Shown: in pieces, positions 1 to 10,098 of the stretch
Layout: each line of letters starts with the position of its first letter
How positions within the stretch are numbered: position 1 is the first letter of the stretch
NCBI GenBank assembly: GCA_001970855.1
Contig: LSSN01000054.1
Location: forward strand, 4,262 to 20,924
Source: Smittium culicis
Taxonomy: Eukaryota > Kickxellomycota > Harpellomycetes > Harpellales > Legeriomycetaceae
Reading direction: 5' to 3'
DNA: 16,663 bases
Program-made: the position numbers and the translations under genes
The notes under the pieces: model-generated
The model's database searches: none
The model's input: the letters and a program-made list of their open reading frames with translations, nothing else
Told to the model about the DNA's origin: nothing

Positions 1-266
1 ATTATCTATTATCTATTATCTATTATCTATTATCTATTATCTATTATCTATTATCTATTATCTATTATCTATTATCTATTATCTATTATCTATTATCTAT
101 TATCTATTATCTATTATCTATTATCTATTATCTATTATCTATTATCTATTATCTATTATCTATTATCTATTATCTATTATCTATTATCTATTATCTATTA
201 TCTATTATCTATTATCTATTATCTATTATCTATTATCTATTATCTATTATCTATTATCTATTATCT
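1..266. repeat. Perfect heptamer tandem array (ATTATCT)38
   Basis: Thirty-eight head-to-tail copies of ATTATCT run from the first base to 266, where the pattern breaks at TCTGTATCAG. I see no substitution or indel in any copy. The array starts exactly at the window edge, so its true length is unknown. The lack of variation suggests recent expansion or ongoing slippage. The complementary strand (AGATAAT) is not G-rich, so it does not look like a telomere. Confidence 0.97.
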
Positions 267-1354
267 GTATCAGTAAAGTCTAATGACACGGAATGATAGC
301 CTTTTCTAAAGAGTGAAAAGATAGTTTTAGAAAAAGTCAGGTTTGAAAGGTATTTTGATTTATGTACTAGTGGTTACTATTTAACACCTAGAAACTTATT
401 TTTGCAATCTGGATATTGTACTTTTGATAAATTTTATATTTCACGTAGTTTTTTTAACTAGTGTTTTAGTATACTTTTTATTTTATATTATATTATTCTT
501 TCAGCTTTATGCTCATATTTTTAACCATATTTTATAAAATTCATATTCCCCCTATATTAAACATAAATTCTATAAATAGAGGAGGATATTAAATAAGGAG
601 AAAAATAATATTTAAAATAAAATTAAAAATATAATTATATAACCATATTTAATCCATAAAATAATTTCTACCCTAAATATAACTCTAAAGAAATAAAATT
701 TCTTTACATAATTTTAGGGTCAACAGAAAATTATATTTAATTTTGATTTCAAATAATTGAAAATATAGGAAAAGAAATCGTATATATACGTGACATTCCA
801 AATAAAACTGAATCAAGAAGATTGAAATACTTTCAATTATTTAAAATGGCTATAATTCAAATCAAAGTAGAAAATAATGGTAATTTTGATGAATTAAATA
901 AAGAATCAAGGTTTCAAAAATTATACTTTATAGCTTTAAATTTAGTTAATAGGCTTCACAAATTTTTTATTCATTTTTCTATAAATGAGAATAATAGTAA
1001 AATATTTATTAAAAGCTTTCATTTAGTTTGGAGATATTTTCAGTATAAATAAAGCAAAAAGATTTACTAGTAAGGTTTTATCTAAAAGCGGCGACCAGAA
1101 AGTAATTTTAGTAAGATATTCATACAGGGATAGGAGGAATGGAGCGAAAATCTTGGATGAGGCGGTACTATAGCTAAGCATAAAGAATTATTTTCTCGAA
1201 AAATATGTATAAAGGTGTAAATATATTTAATTATACACGAAAAATATTCCAGCGTAGAATTCAAATCAGAGTCTAAAATATAAACTGATATCTAAATGAG
1301 AGCCAAAAATATTCGGTAAAATAGGAATTGGGATTTTACTTACTCTAACTGTAG
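267..1354. other. AT-rich non-coding stretch with weak open frames
   Basis: No recognisable gene. A plus-strand frame without ATG is open for 53 codons at 300-461 and has mixed, non-repetitive composition. A second frame at 822-1052 opens with TTG (first in-frame ATG at 846) and is dominated by Lys, Asn, Phe and Ile, as expected from AT-rich DNA. The patch 1080-1180 is less AT-rich and reads on the plus strand as a short basic peptide ending at a TAG. None of these matches a family I know. Confidence 0.4.
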
Positions 1355-1693
1355 TCAAAAGCATGATATTTCTAATCGAAGCGAGAAATGGATTATCTTG
1401 CTAAGCTGAGGTAAAAGCCTTTTAGAAAAATTATTATGATTTAGTATGGATATTTTATAAAAAGTCATAATTTCTAGACTCAGAGTTTTACGTAGGTTTA
1501 TTGACGGTAGATGTGTTCTACAGTCCCAATAAATGTTTAAGCAATAAAAATTAAGAATAAAAATTTCTTTTACGGCAGAATTACACCCACAGCCTAATGG
1601 TATTTTGGATCTTTTACAATCTCCTCTAGTTAACATTTGTCGAAAATCTGCAGCGAAAAACCTGTAAATTAGACAAATAATATCAGTTTGGAT
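1355..1693 (-). pseudogene. Possible retroelement C-terminal remnant
   Basis: On the minus strand a frame is open for 112 codons, from just after a TAA near 1694-1696 down to its stop at 1355. An ATG at 1636 leaves 93 residues. The middle reads IPLGCGCNSAVKEIF, followed about 20 residues later by WDCRTHLPSINL. The spacing of Cys-x-Cys-Asn, an acidic residue, a later Cys and a W-x-x-R step recalls the Cys/His tail found after the reverse transcriptase in many LINE ORF2 proteins; the clear element at 3065-4760 has a similar FCNKAVTE segment. What is seen is the long open frame and the Cys pattern; the family is inferred. It could also be a chance open frame. No intact neighbour supports a functional gene. 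Confidence 0.35.
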
Positions 1694-1760
1694 TTATGAA
1701 CAGATATGTTACTATAAAACGTAAACTGAAGGATCTTCAAATAAGCTGTAATATGGGCAA

Positions 1761-2170
1761 GTGACACTATATCTGTCAAAGTCGGGTATCTACCTTCTGG
1801 GTGGGAACCCCGGAGAACATCATCGGACTATGCAGATATGTGCAGACGACTTAGATATCGTACTAATGGTAGTTAAGTTCCTGAAGCTAGCCATTCCAAC
1901 ATATACTGCAAAGTTATGGGGGGGGGGGGTATATCAAGATTTCCCGGAAAACCCAAGCATCTCAATATAAGGTTTGAATCTGTCCCAGTGATTCATATGT
2001 TAGACGATCTTTGGTATGTATCAAGGGCGATTTTGTCTGAGCACAGAATTCTTGGGATCCCACAAGAAGTTACCCTCTATTCCTACAAAGCTATTCTGAC
2101 ATCGTTACGCCTTACGATCCAAAAACCTAAAAAAAAAAAACTGTCAGAGTCAGGGTGCCATTGGAGATAG
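1761..2170 (+). pseudogene. Reverse-transcriptase-like (LINE) fragment, frameshifted
   Basis: Two overlapping open frames, 1761-1970 and 1916-2170, appear to be one decayed protein shifted at a run of 12 G (1918-1929). The first contains ICADDLDIV near 1840, resembling the catalytic Y/F-x-DD box of reverse transcriptases. The second contains VPVIHMLDDLWYV near 2000, at the spacing (about 55 residues) where LINE proteins carry the [Y/F]LG thumb motif, then GIPQEVTLYSYKAILTS near 2060, resembling the following IP..L..K..L.P segment. The fragment lacks the 5' part of the domain and the downstream Cys motif. An A12 run (2129-2140) lies near its end. It points opposite to the fossils at 1355-1693 and 3065-4760. 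The motif match is degenerate, so assignment to LINE rather than another retroelement is tentative. Confidence 0.5.
1918..1929 (+). repeat. G12 homopolymer
   Basis: Twelve consecutive G residues in otherwise AT-rich DNA. The run lies where the reverse-transcriptase-like reading switches frame, so slippage here is the simplest explanation of the frameshift. A sequencing length error is possible. Confidence 0.9.
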
Positions 2171-3060
2171 AAGAAGTAGAAAGTTGAAAATATCTAAGAG
2201 ATATTCATTTTTTGTTTAAAAGTACACTAAATACTAGATAATATAATCTAAGAACAGAAATCACAGCCTTTTTATAGATTATTTGAACTTGATTTTCGAA
2301 TAACAAAAATAAAAACTAAACAAAGTAGAAACAAAAGTAAAAGTTTAGATTTAATTAGTATTCAATTTTGCTTACTAATTCAAAAATTACTAATAAAATA
2401 ATTACTATTCAAAAATGATTGAGAACTATTTTATGTTTAAATATGTCAATAATAATCAAATGAAATTTGAAAAAAATTGATGAATATTTACTAGGAGCCT
2501 AAAAAGTTGCTGTGAATATGATTCAGATCATTCTAGAACGTTTTATAACATTCTAGGATCGGTTAATGACAATAAAAATATAAGTGAATATTAAATCTCG
2601 GGATTTTTATTTGGAAAGAGATGTTTATGGTTAAAATTTACTAAAATTTATTTCAGAAATTCAAATTGAATACACATCTTTGCTCAAAAGAATATGAAAA
2701 AATTTTAAGTGCCTTTATCGATTGTCAAGGAAAGGATCTATAACAAAATAAGTTTATGAAAATATATATGAAAGACAGAAGCATTCATTGATTTACTACA
2801 AAAATATAACAAGAAGTATTAAATTGAAACTTATATATTGTGGTTTAGCTTATAAAAAAATTTAAGGATAATGTGACATATCATATATTCTGTCAGAATT
2901 GAATAATGTCATCTTAAGGGATTATTTTCTTGAAATACATTGAGATTTTTTTTTATCAAAGATTTCATGTAAAACTCTATTCTTTATTCTTTTTTTCTCA
3001 GAATATATCAGTCATAATTTAAAGTATGCAAAAAACTAATGAAAAAATATTAAAAAACCA
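2171..3060. other. AT-rich stretch without recognisable features
   Basis: I find no long open frame, repeat or RNA gene. On the minus strand this is the DNA just 3' of the LINE fossil. It has A/T runs (for example T9 near 2946-2954), but I cannot pick out a definite poly-A tail or a target-site duplication. Confidence 0.5.
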
Positions 3061-3064
3061 TTTT

Positions 3065-4760
3065 TCAACTGACCCTCCTCCGTCACTCTAACAGCTTTAT
3101 ATACACTGTCCATCGGTTCTTTGGGGCTGGTGGTTCACTAATATTTATCAGTATTAGCAATCGGGTAGCAAGAATGCCATCCAAAATTTTTTCTATTTCC
3201 AGCTTTAAGCTGACTCAAAGTTTATATAGCTTCCTCTCCCAAGGAATGTTTCAAACTGCTTCATTTGATCTTGTTCAGAAGAAGAAAAAATTATATTTTT
3301 TTTTAGTAAATCGCACAATATTATCTAAGCGTATTGCTTGCAACCTTCCACACACTAAAAATAAATTTTCAACTGTTTCTGTCACGGCCTTATTACAAAA
3401 CGAGCTGAAATTTTTGTATTTTTCGTTTATGATTTTTCAATTTAAAAGTTTTTTTAGTGTTCAAAATTAACCTGTTCTAATTTATCCAATTCCCTGGAAT
3501 CCTATTCGCTGTTCTGGAAAAATTGCTTATAAATTGATCCAGCTACCTGTATTTTTAATTCCCCTACCAATTTTTCATTTATGATTTTTCGATTTATTAT
3601 TAGTCATTTTTCTATCTAATAGCGTATTTATAACATTTGTAGTGTTTTTTTCACTTCAATATTTTTTTAGCCACCTATTAGTGCCTGATACCCAAGTTCT
3701 TGTTCTTAATCTGTTTGGAAATTTAGTTGGATCAGAAATCCACAATTTCTAATTTTTCCATTTTTCTATTACTCACTCTCGAGCCACGCTTGTCCTTAAA
3801 AATAACGATTTAATTCCCAACTCGGTCCGAAGCCGTTCCATAGCCGCTGATTTTCCCGCTCTAGCTACAATTCTTATTGCTTTATCGATTTCTATTTGTA
3901 TTGGTTTAACTCTTTGCTCGCTCATTCAAAAAGTTTCTCCACCATAACAGCAAATAGGCAATAGTACCGAATTTACAAGTTTTATTTTTAACACTGTGGG
4001 TATATCAGTTCTACATAAAAAACCGTAGCTGCCAAAAGTGGATTTTCGACTTTTTTTTTTTTTTTAATTTCAGAATGCACATTCCAATTATCGTTAAAAA
4101 CATATCCAAGATATTTGCATTTTTGCAAAATTTCTATTTCATGATTTTGAGCACCAAATTTTGAAATTTTATTCGAGTTTATTTTTAAAATCCCAAATTT
4201 TATCAATCAGATATTTTATTTAAAGAGACTTGAAGCTGTCAAGAAGAGTCGAAAATCACTACTGCATCATCTGAAAATAGTGGGTCCGGGATTCTTTTTC
4301 CTAGTGATGGTACAAAAACACCTTTTGCATCATCAAAAATATCGTTTATATAAAAGATAAATATAATGGACGATGCGAGGCAACCTTGACGAACACTTCA
4401 GTTGTAGTCAGATTTTTCGGAAATTTCATTTCCAATTTTACTGTTAGTTTTGGTGATGGATATATGGCAGTTGATTATTTTAATTTTAAAGATAATTTTT
4501 TAATCCACAGAGCCTTGGATTTCACCCGTCAATCAAGTGGGTTTTATTAGATGTTTTAAGTAAAATTCGATATAATTGATCAAATATAGCCTAATGATTC
4601 ATGGGATTTTATTATTGCATTATTAAATTTATATCACAACCTTTACGCTACAGATAGATATCTCGCTTTTCAGATATCGTTGTTAGCAATCAAACTGGTA
4701 TTAATTGAGGAAATTTCAGTTGAAAAAATCGTTAAAAATATTTTTATCCAAACTGATATA
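3065..4760 (-). pseudogene. Degenerate LINE (non-LTR) ORF2: reverse transcriptase and C-terminal Cys region
   Basis: Read on the minus strand, the pieces occur in the order of a LINE ORF2. Near 4740-4650, NTSLIANNDI and RYLSVA match the N-terminal RT region (I..I.K.GD....NYR.I.L). At 4380-4397 is SVRQGC, preceded by a stop where Trp is usual. Then comes a YINDIFDDA stretch, and at 4251-4277 FSDDAVVIF, the catalytic box (normally FADD). Next are KCKYLGYVF (near 4100-4120), TDIPTVLKIKLVNSVLLPI (near 4005-3950), YGGETF then a stop, RTELGIKSLFLRTSVAR (near 3785-3835), RTWVSGTNRWLKKY (near 3660-3700) and FCNKAVTETVENLFLVC (near 3345-3400), the Cys-type tail. In-frame stops and at least four frame changes make it non-functional. 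The endonuclease domain is not clearly present; internal deletion between the first two blocks is likely because they lie too close. The order and number of motifs make the assignment firm. Confidence 0.9.
4051..4065 (-). repeat. A15/T15 homopolymer inside the LINE fossil
   Basis: Fifteen T on the plus strand, read as a row of Lys codons on the coding strand just after HSEI. LINE proteins often have a Lys/Arg-rich stretch here, so the run may be an expansion of Lys codons. The reading frame changes soon after it. Confidence 0.85.
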
Positions 4761-5160
4761 TGTTAGACATACATTAATGACTCAGAAGATAGTTTAATTG
4801 TTTTCTAAAGGAGTTTATATTATCTCTGGAAGAGCTTAAAGTTTCCTCTTCGAGATCTATGCCTTATATAAATCCATATCTTTATTCAATAGATAGGCTT
4901 AAATTGTATGAGGAGTATTTTTTTTTATTTTACGAGAAATATATTTGAAAAAATATATAAGCTATAAAGCACTGCAATAATCTATTAGCTAATATATTTT
5001 TATGCAAAAAATTCTATCCAATTCCTATTTGTTACCCTAGCAGCTCATAAATCACTGGGCATCGGTTCAAGGATGTTTACGCTAAAAAATGTGAAAAAAG
5101 CTTTTTATTTTTCGCCGATGGTTTCTAATTTTCCGATTTTTTTCACTTTTAAAAGTTGTC
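4761..5160 (-). other. Possible upstream extension of the LINE ORF2 fossil
   Basis: On the minus strand the DNA upstream of the reverse transcriptase carries short open stretches in one frame, for example GIDLEEETLSSSRDNINSFR near 4800-4865 and LHKNILANRLLQCF near 4965-5005, separated by stops. This would correspond to the linker between endonuclease and reverse transcriptase in a LINE. No endonuclease signature residues are recognisable, so the assignment rests on position and on the coding-like text alone. Confidence 0.3.
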
Positions 5161-8100
5161 GTATTATAATAAATTCATTCTTGCTATTTTTTATTAGCTT
5201 TTTGTTTAATTATAAATATAATTAATATACTTGTCGAGACAAAAAAAACCTCCTGAAAAACATAAATTATTTAATATTTATAATATTAACTAATTAATTA
5301 TTAGATTAATTAATTATATTGGAATCCGAAAACCACGCGATTGCGATTTTTATTACTAGCACAGATACAAGTGTTCGTGACTTTATACATTTTATACTGA
5401 CAATTATAGAATAATAAAATACAAAATAAACTTTTCAAATTACAACGAGCGAAAAATTTTTAAGATGTATTAAATATAATACCATATTTTGATAAAATTC
5501 AATCATATTAACCATCAATATTTATACACTTCATAAGAATCTCCATGAGTAACAAAATCGCTTTTATCAGCTTTGATATATAACCTCGAGTAAATTTACG
5601 TAATATAGTTTGTACAAGGATAATTTTTAAATTATGCCAGGTTACGACGGTTTAGCGCTTACATTTCATTAGTTAGTGTAATTATCCAAAATAATTGAGG
5701 TGCAATAAATAATAGGTTCATAACTTAATTTATCTATAAGAAACCAAGATATACAACTTTTGAACTCTTGGAAAAAAGCGAGTTACAAATCAAAAAATTT
5801 ATATCAAATGTATCAATAAAATTCATCATTGGTAATTTTTATGACGTCAATACATATCATGTTTTTTCTAATTAAGTACTTTGGAAAATTTTTTTCCGCT
5901 ATAAAAGTTTCACAATACACCCAATAGGCTTTAAAAAACTCGATTCAATCCAATTATCCTAACTTCCATTAATCTAAATAGAGGATAAAGCTATATAAAT
6001 TGATACTGCTGTATAGTATATATTTCACTTTTCCAGTTTATTGTTCATTTCATGGCTGATATACTATTTTTCTACAAAGTATAATTATTTTTTCTAAGAA
6101 AATTTTGGTTAAAACTTTCACGGTGCTAAAATAAAATTTTATAAATTACAATACTTAAAAAAAAAAGTATGTATTACAAAGTTTTATCAGAAATATGAAA
6201 ATACAAGATAATAGAATAAAAATATTTCGAAAGAAATGTATAGTTGACGCAGCTCATAAAAAAGAAATAACCTTTATATATTTACATAAAAACATCAGTT
6301 ATATGAATACTACCTAAAAGAATTGAGGCCAACCCGCCAACCAGTATGGTATTTTCTAATATTTATTCAACTATATTGATTACATGAAGTAGCAGAGAGT
6401 CGTTAGTAAAGACCAATTTAAACTATTGGAAATGAAATTAATTGAACATTAGTATTGTGAGATGATATATAAACTTACATTCAATATTTTGAATAAAATC
6501 CAGGCGTTTATACTAAGGTAGGAAACATCTATTTGAATATTTCCCGATTTCAGCAAAAAGACCAAGATAATTCTTAACGATAAAATCTAAGTTTATGGAC
6601 ATTATTATAACAGTTAAAATTGATCGGATCGGTTTTTTGCGATATGTGATGGTGTGAAACAAATGCCCTCAAAATCGCTATTCTTTACCTCAATTGATGT
6701 CATTCAATGGTGCTACAGGTGTGTGTGAAAACTAATTATATTCTATTCGGTAAGGTAAAAAAAAATTCTATTAAACGTGAAAGCTATTTCATTTCTTTTA
6801 AGGTAAAGGAGAATAAATGGATAATGAATCAATAAAAAATTATTTACCATACAGTGCATAGGATCTGAAATTCAAAATGTTGTTCTGAATAAACATTTTT
6901 GTAAGACGAGTGAATAAAACGTTCTTGATGTAACAATTAAGCTGAAATTTTGGAATCTAAAAGGCAAGCCCCATTAATATTAGCATATAGCTTATCATAA
7001 CTATAGTTGTTTTAAGAATGGGTCGGTATTTGGTAATTGTGGGAATAGCGAGTGGTGTATATATGTATAGCCTACACTATCGCAGCTAAAATCAAAATTG
7101 CAGATTAAGGCTCAAAGTATCGCGTATATTCTAGTATACGATGATTAAATAACTGATATAAATCAAAGCCAGAAAAAAATGGGTCCCCTAGGCAAATAAA
7201 ATCAGAAGCTAGAATGGCAAGGCCAAGATAATTACTTTTTGAAAATTGTAATAGAATATGGATATAAACTCACAAGACTAAACAAGACGAATTTATCGAT
7301 TAAGCAGAAAACATTGAGCTCCATGATTCCCAAATCATTCTTCATAGATGCAATATAGTTTTTTGATTATAAATATAATTATACTTCTTATAGATAGAAA
7401 TCTAAGACCTGAAAAATGTTAGTAGCTTATTAAGAGGAAAACTCTCAGCAGGCTTGAAGCAGTGCTCATGTTAAAATAAATTGCTATCTTCTATATTATT
7501 TTTAATTAAGAGAATGTAGTTATAGTTAGTTGATAGAACACGTTTCGTATTAGCTTTTGAAAACTCTACATCAGGTTATAATTCATTCAAACAAACTTTC
7601 AATTATGGCAGTCGCCAATTTAAGTATCGAGTGATATATTGCATAATTCTAATATACCAGAAAAAATTTTATAGTGAAGAAAAAAGTAAAAAAAACTATG
7701 AATAACCTTTAAACATGCAATACTTCTGCGTCTTCGGCATACTCACAGCGCAAAATCTAAGATTAAGTTTATAATCTTTTTTATAGTTAGAGTTTTGATC
7801 CAAATTACACAAACTGTTCACAGCTTCGTTAAATAATTCAGAGTATAACTAGTACACATGTTTCCCGATATAGTCTTCATACCCAGAAGATAATTCTTCC
7901 TTGTAGCTTTCAGATTATGAAACACTTTTGATTGCAATTTTGAGCAAGTATACGTCGCAAGGTTAGGATATGATGACTATTATTTCTAGCGAGCGATATA
8001 TTAGATATGAACCTTATGAAAATACTCACTGTTCCTCTACGAACATGGAATTGAAGTTGGTTTGCATTGTAGAGTTAAAAATTAAAGGAATATCACCAAC

Positions 8101-9345
8101 TGAAGGGGTTCGGCTAGCTTCACAAAAACAAGTTGTGAGGAATAGATTTTGATACGAGTATAACTCGGAGTGAAAAATTCTTGATACAAATACTTCATTA
8201 ATAGAGTAGATTCTATCAATTATTGTAGACATGACTCGGAAGTTATTACGTCAATACCCATAAAATTTGAGAATATTCAAATTGTTTGTATATATAATAT
8301 GGAAACCCGCGATTTAAAAAGTGCTGAACTTGAGAGCATTTTGTTAGGAAAACAACGTTGGGAAATAAAAAAAATTAAGAAAATTTGAATAAGTGCCAAT
8401 TAAACTGTGATATACAAAACAATCATTGCCTTTACATTCGTGAGTAATCGTATCTATGCTCTCATAATTGTGTTGAAAATAATAGAGATCATTTGCAGCT
8501 GTCCAGGAACTCATCTTTGTCTAGAATAAATTAGATAAGAAGAATTGAATATGCTAATCAATGGTTCATAAGGTATATATATAAAATTATCAATATTTGA
8601 TGTAATTCGATTTAGTTGCATATTTCTTTTGTGGTTATTTGATTTCAATGGATCAGAATAGTTGATGTAAATATTTAGAAGTGAGAAGGGAAAATATTCA
8701 ATTGAGATTATAATTTATCTTTTAATTAGCCTCGACATAGGACGCGTGATAAATAATCGGCTTTTACTTTATATAATGGGTCGAAAAAGATATCTTGGAT
8801 AAATTGTAGCACTATGCAATCTTAATGAAAAGTATTGACATTTTCGAGCGAGCTGGAATACAGATTATGTGTTAAAAACAACAGGAATTAGTCCAAGTTC
8901 AACAGAGAATTTTAGACACTCTAAAGATTAAACAAAAGAAGTAGTTTCATCACTTTTATAATGTGACAGTAAATAATTACTTTATAAGGCAGTAATCGAA
9001 AACATAAATAATAGAAAAAATTTACGGATTTAGCGATAATAGATACTATTTTTTAGCTTTTTCGACAGTTCGGAAGAATTCTATAAAGAAGGAAAAAAAA
9101 GAAATTTAGGTTTCTGGGTACTTTGATATATTATAATAATTAGAATAAATCAAAGAAAGGGTAAATGGAGCTTTAATTTTAGTCCGGTAAGTGGTTCGTT
9201 AATAGTTAAATTCGAATTAATTTTAGTTTGAGTCGTATCAATTTCAATTCCTGGATTAATTACAAGATTTTGTGATATAAGATCAATATATCGATATAAG
9301 TAGCTTAATATATTCATGAGTAAGTCCTCTATTATTTAGAAAGTA
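5161..9345. other. Long AT-rich intergenic desert
   Basis: About 4.2 kb without a convincing gene. Open frames at 7970-8152 (+) and 8026-8232 (-) overlap on opposite strands and resemble nothing I know. A plus-strand frame around 6541-6735 (with PQNRYSLPQLMSFNGATGV) and a small ORF at 7018-7089 (23 codons, hydrophobic, with GRYLVIVGIASGVY) read as coding-like, but neither is long or diagnostic. No tRNA B-box, array or clear terminal inverted repeat was found by eye. A phased TAATTAAT cluster near 5290-5317 is AT-rich low complexity. Confidence 0.45.
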
Positions 9346-9711
9346 CTAAAAAGACTTAACGTTTAAACTATTTGAATCATTGGCTTGGATATTTTTTAGA
9401 ACCCCCCCCCTAAATATGTGCTGAGTTAAATGTCCTTTATAGAAAAAAATGGTATACCTTTTTAATTTTCTAAATAATATTTGCGGGTTATTGGTAGTGG
9501 TAACGCAGTTCAGATAAATACCTTGATTTCTAATAAAGATGTGATTTTTTTCTATGAGAAATGAATCGAAAATGTATATTTTCAAGCAAAATGATACTAC
9601 ATAGATGTCGGTAAGAGTAATAAAGGGAATAATATAAATCCTGAAGCAATCCAAATCCGTCGTAGCACATATCCTATAAAAAAAAATCCTGTCTAATACT
9701 AAAGGTAGAAA
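9346..9711 (-). other. Unrecognised 121-codon open frame without ATG
   Basis: Minus-strand frame bounded upstream by a TAA at 9712-9714 and ending at the stop at 9346. It has no ATG near its start; the first near-start codon is TTG at 9654. The protein text is hydrophobic and aromatic-rich in its first half and more basic later (for example RKLKRYTIFFYKGHLTQHIF). A C9 run on the plus strand (9402-9410) encodes Gly-Gly near the end. In DNA of this composition a stop is expected roughly every dozen codons, so 121 open codons are unusual. It could be an exon, a transposon fossil or chance. I do not recognise the family, and I do not treat it as a gene. Confidence 0.25.
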
Positions 9712-9772
9712 TTAGTGATAATATACGAATTTGCAAGGAGAATGAAAGAGCGAATTAATATTATGTATTTCA

Positions 9773-10090
9773 AATTAATTTTGATTGAGGACATACCTCA
9801 AGCTTATAAAGCTTGTCAGTATAAAAGATAGTCTGCCTCTAAATTTTATCTGAATCAACAGAAAATATGTCACCCATAATTCTAGGTTTAACATAGCCAG
9901 TGACTATTTTAGAATTCATGATTTCAAGAACAGTCATGCTATGAAACTGAGTGAAAATTTTATTCCTGAGTATTTTTTCGAGTATTAGAGCGCCGGAAGC
10001 ATTTTTAAAAATATCAGCTATGTCGATCCAGTCGATTTTGTAGCACTCTTTTATATGAATAGTATTATTTTGTAAATAGAAAATAATACA
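9773..10090 (-). pseudogene. Unrecognised coding-like frame with one internal stop
   Basis: On the minus strand, after a TAA at 10091-10093, 83 codons are open to a TAG at 9839-9841. The same frame then continues for 22 codons to a TGA at 9770-9772. The text is balanced and protein-like, with segments such as YKIDWIDIADIFKNASGAL, MNSKIVTGYVKPRIMGDIF and YTDKLYKLE, including acidic residues and Gly/Pro that AT-rich noise rarely gives. There is no suitable ATG at the beginning, so it is either an internal exon or a decayed element. I do not recognise the family. It lies upstream of the 9346-9711 frame on the same strand, but the two are in different frames. Confidence 0.35.
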
Positions 10091-10098
10091 TTAAGAAA

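Noticed and set aside
1..266. The heptamer array as a telomere
   Set aside because: Neither strand is G-rich and the unit resembles no known telomere repeat; the edge position may simply reflect how the window was cut.
822..1052. A 76-residue plus-strand frame starting at TTG
   Set aside because: Its composition is what AT-rich DNA yields by chance (Lys, Asn, Phe, Ile), and no motif or start context supports it.
3174..3470. A 98-residue plus-strand open frame
   Set aside because: The opposite strand carries the C-terminal part of the LINE fossil, including its Cys segment; the plus frame is its shadow.
4380..4397. Reading TGA as Trp, suggested by a TGA at the usual Trp just before SVRQGC
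   Set aside because: ERG25 uses TGG for every Trp and the LINE also contains TAA and TAG stops, so decay explains it better than a variant code.
5064..5075. GGTTCAAGG, a possible tRNA B-box
   Set aside because: The following bases do not fit the consensus, and no A-box or cloverleaf can be drawn around it.
7970..8232. Overlapping open frames on both strands
   Set aside because: Both are short, overlap antisense, and show no motif or coding-like neighbourhood.
9699..9796. An intron-like arrangement on the minus strand: GTATGT donor at 9796-9791, CACTAAT at 9717-9711, TAG acceptor at 9701-9699
   Set aside because: The signals are well placed, but joining the flanking sequences gives an immediate stop in the only coding-like upstream frame, so no continuous protein results as the sequence stands.
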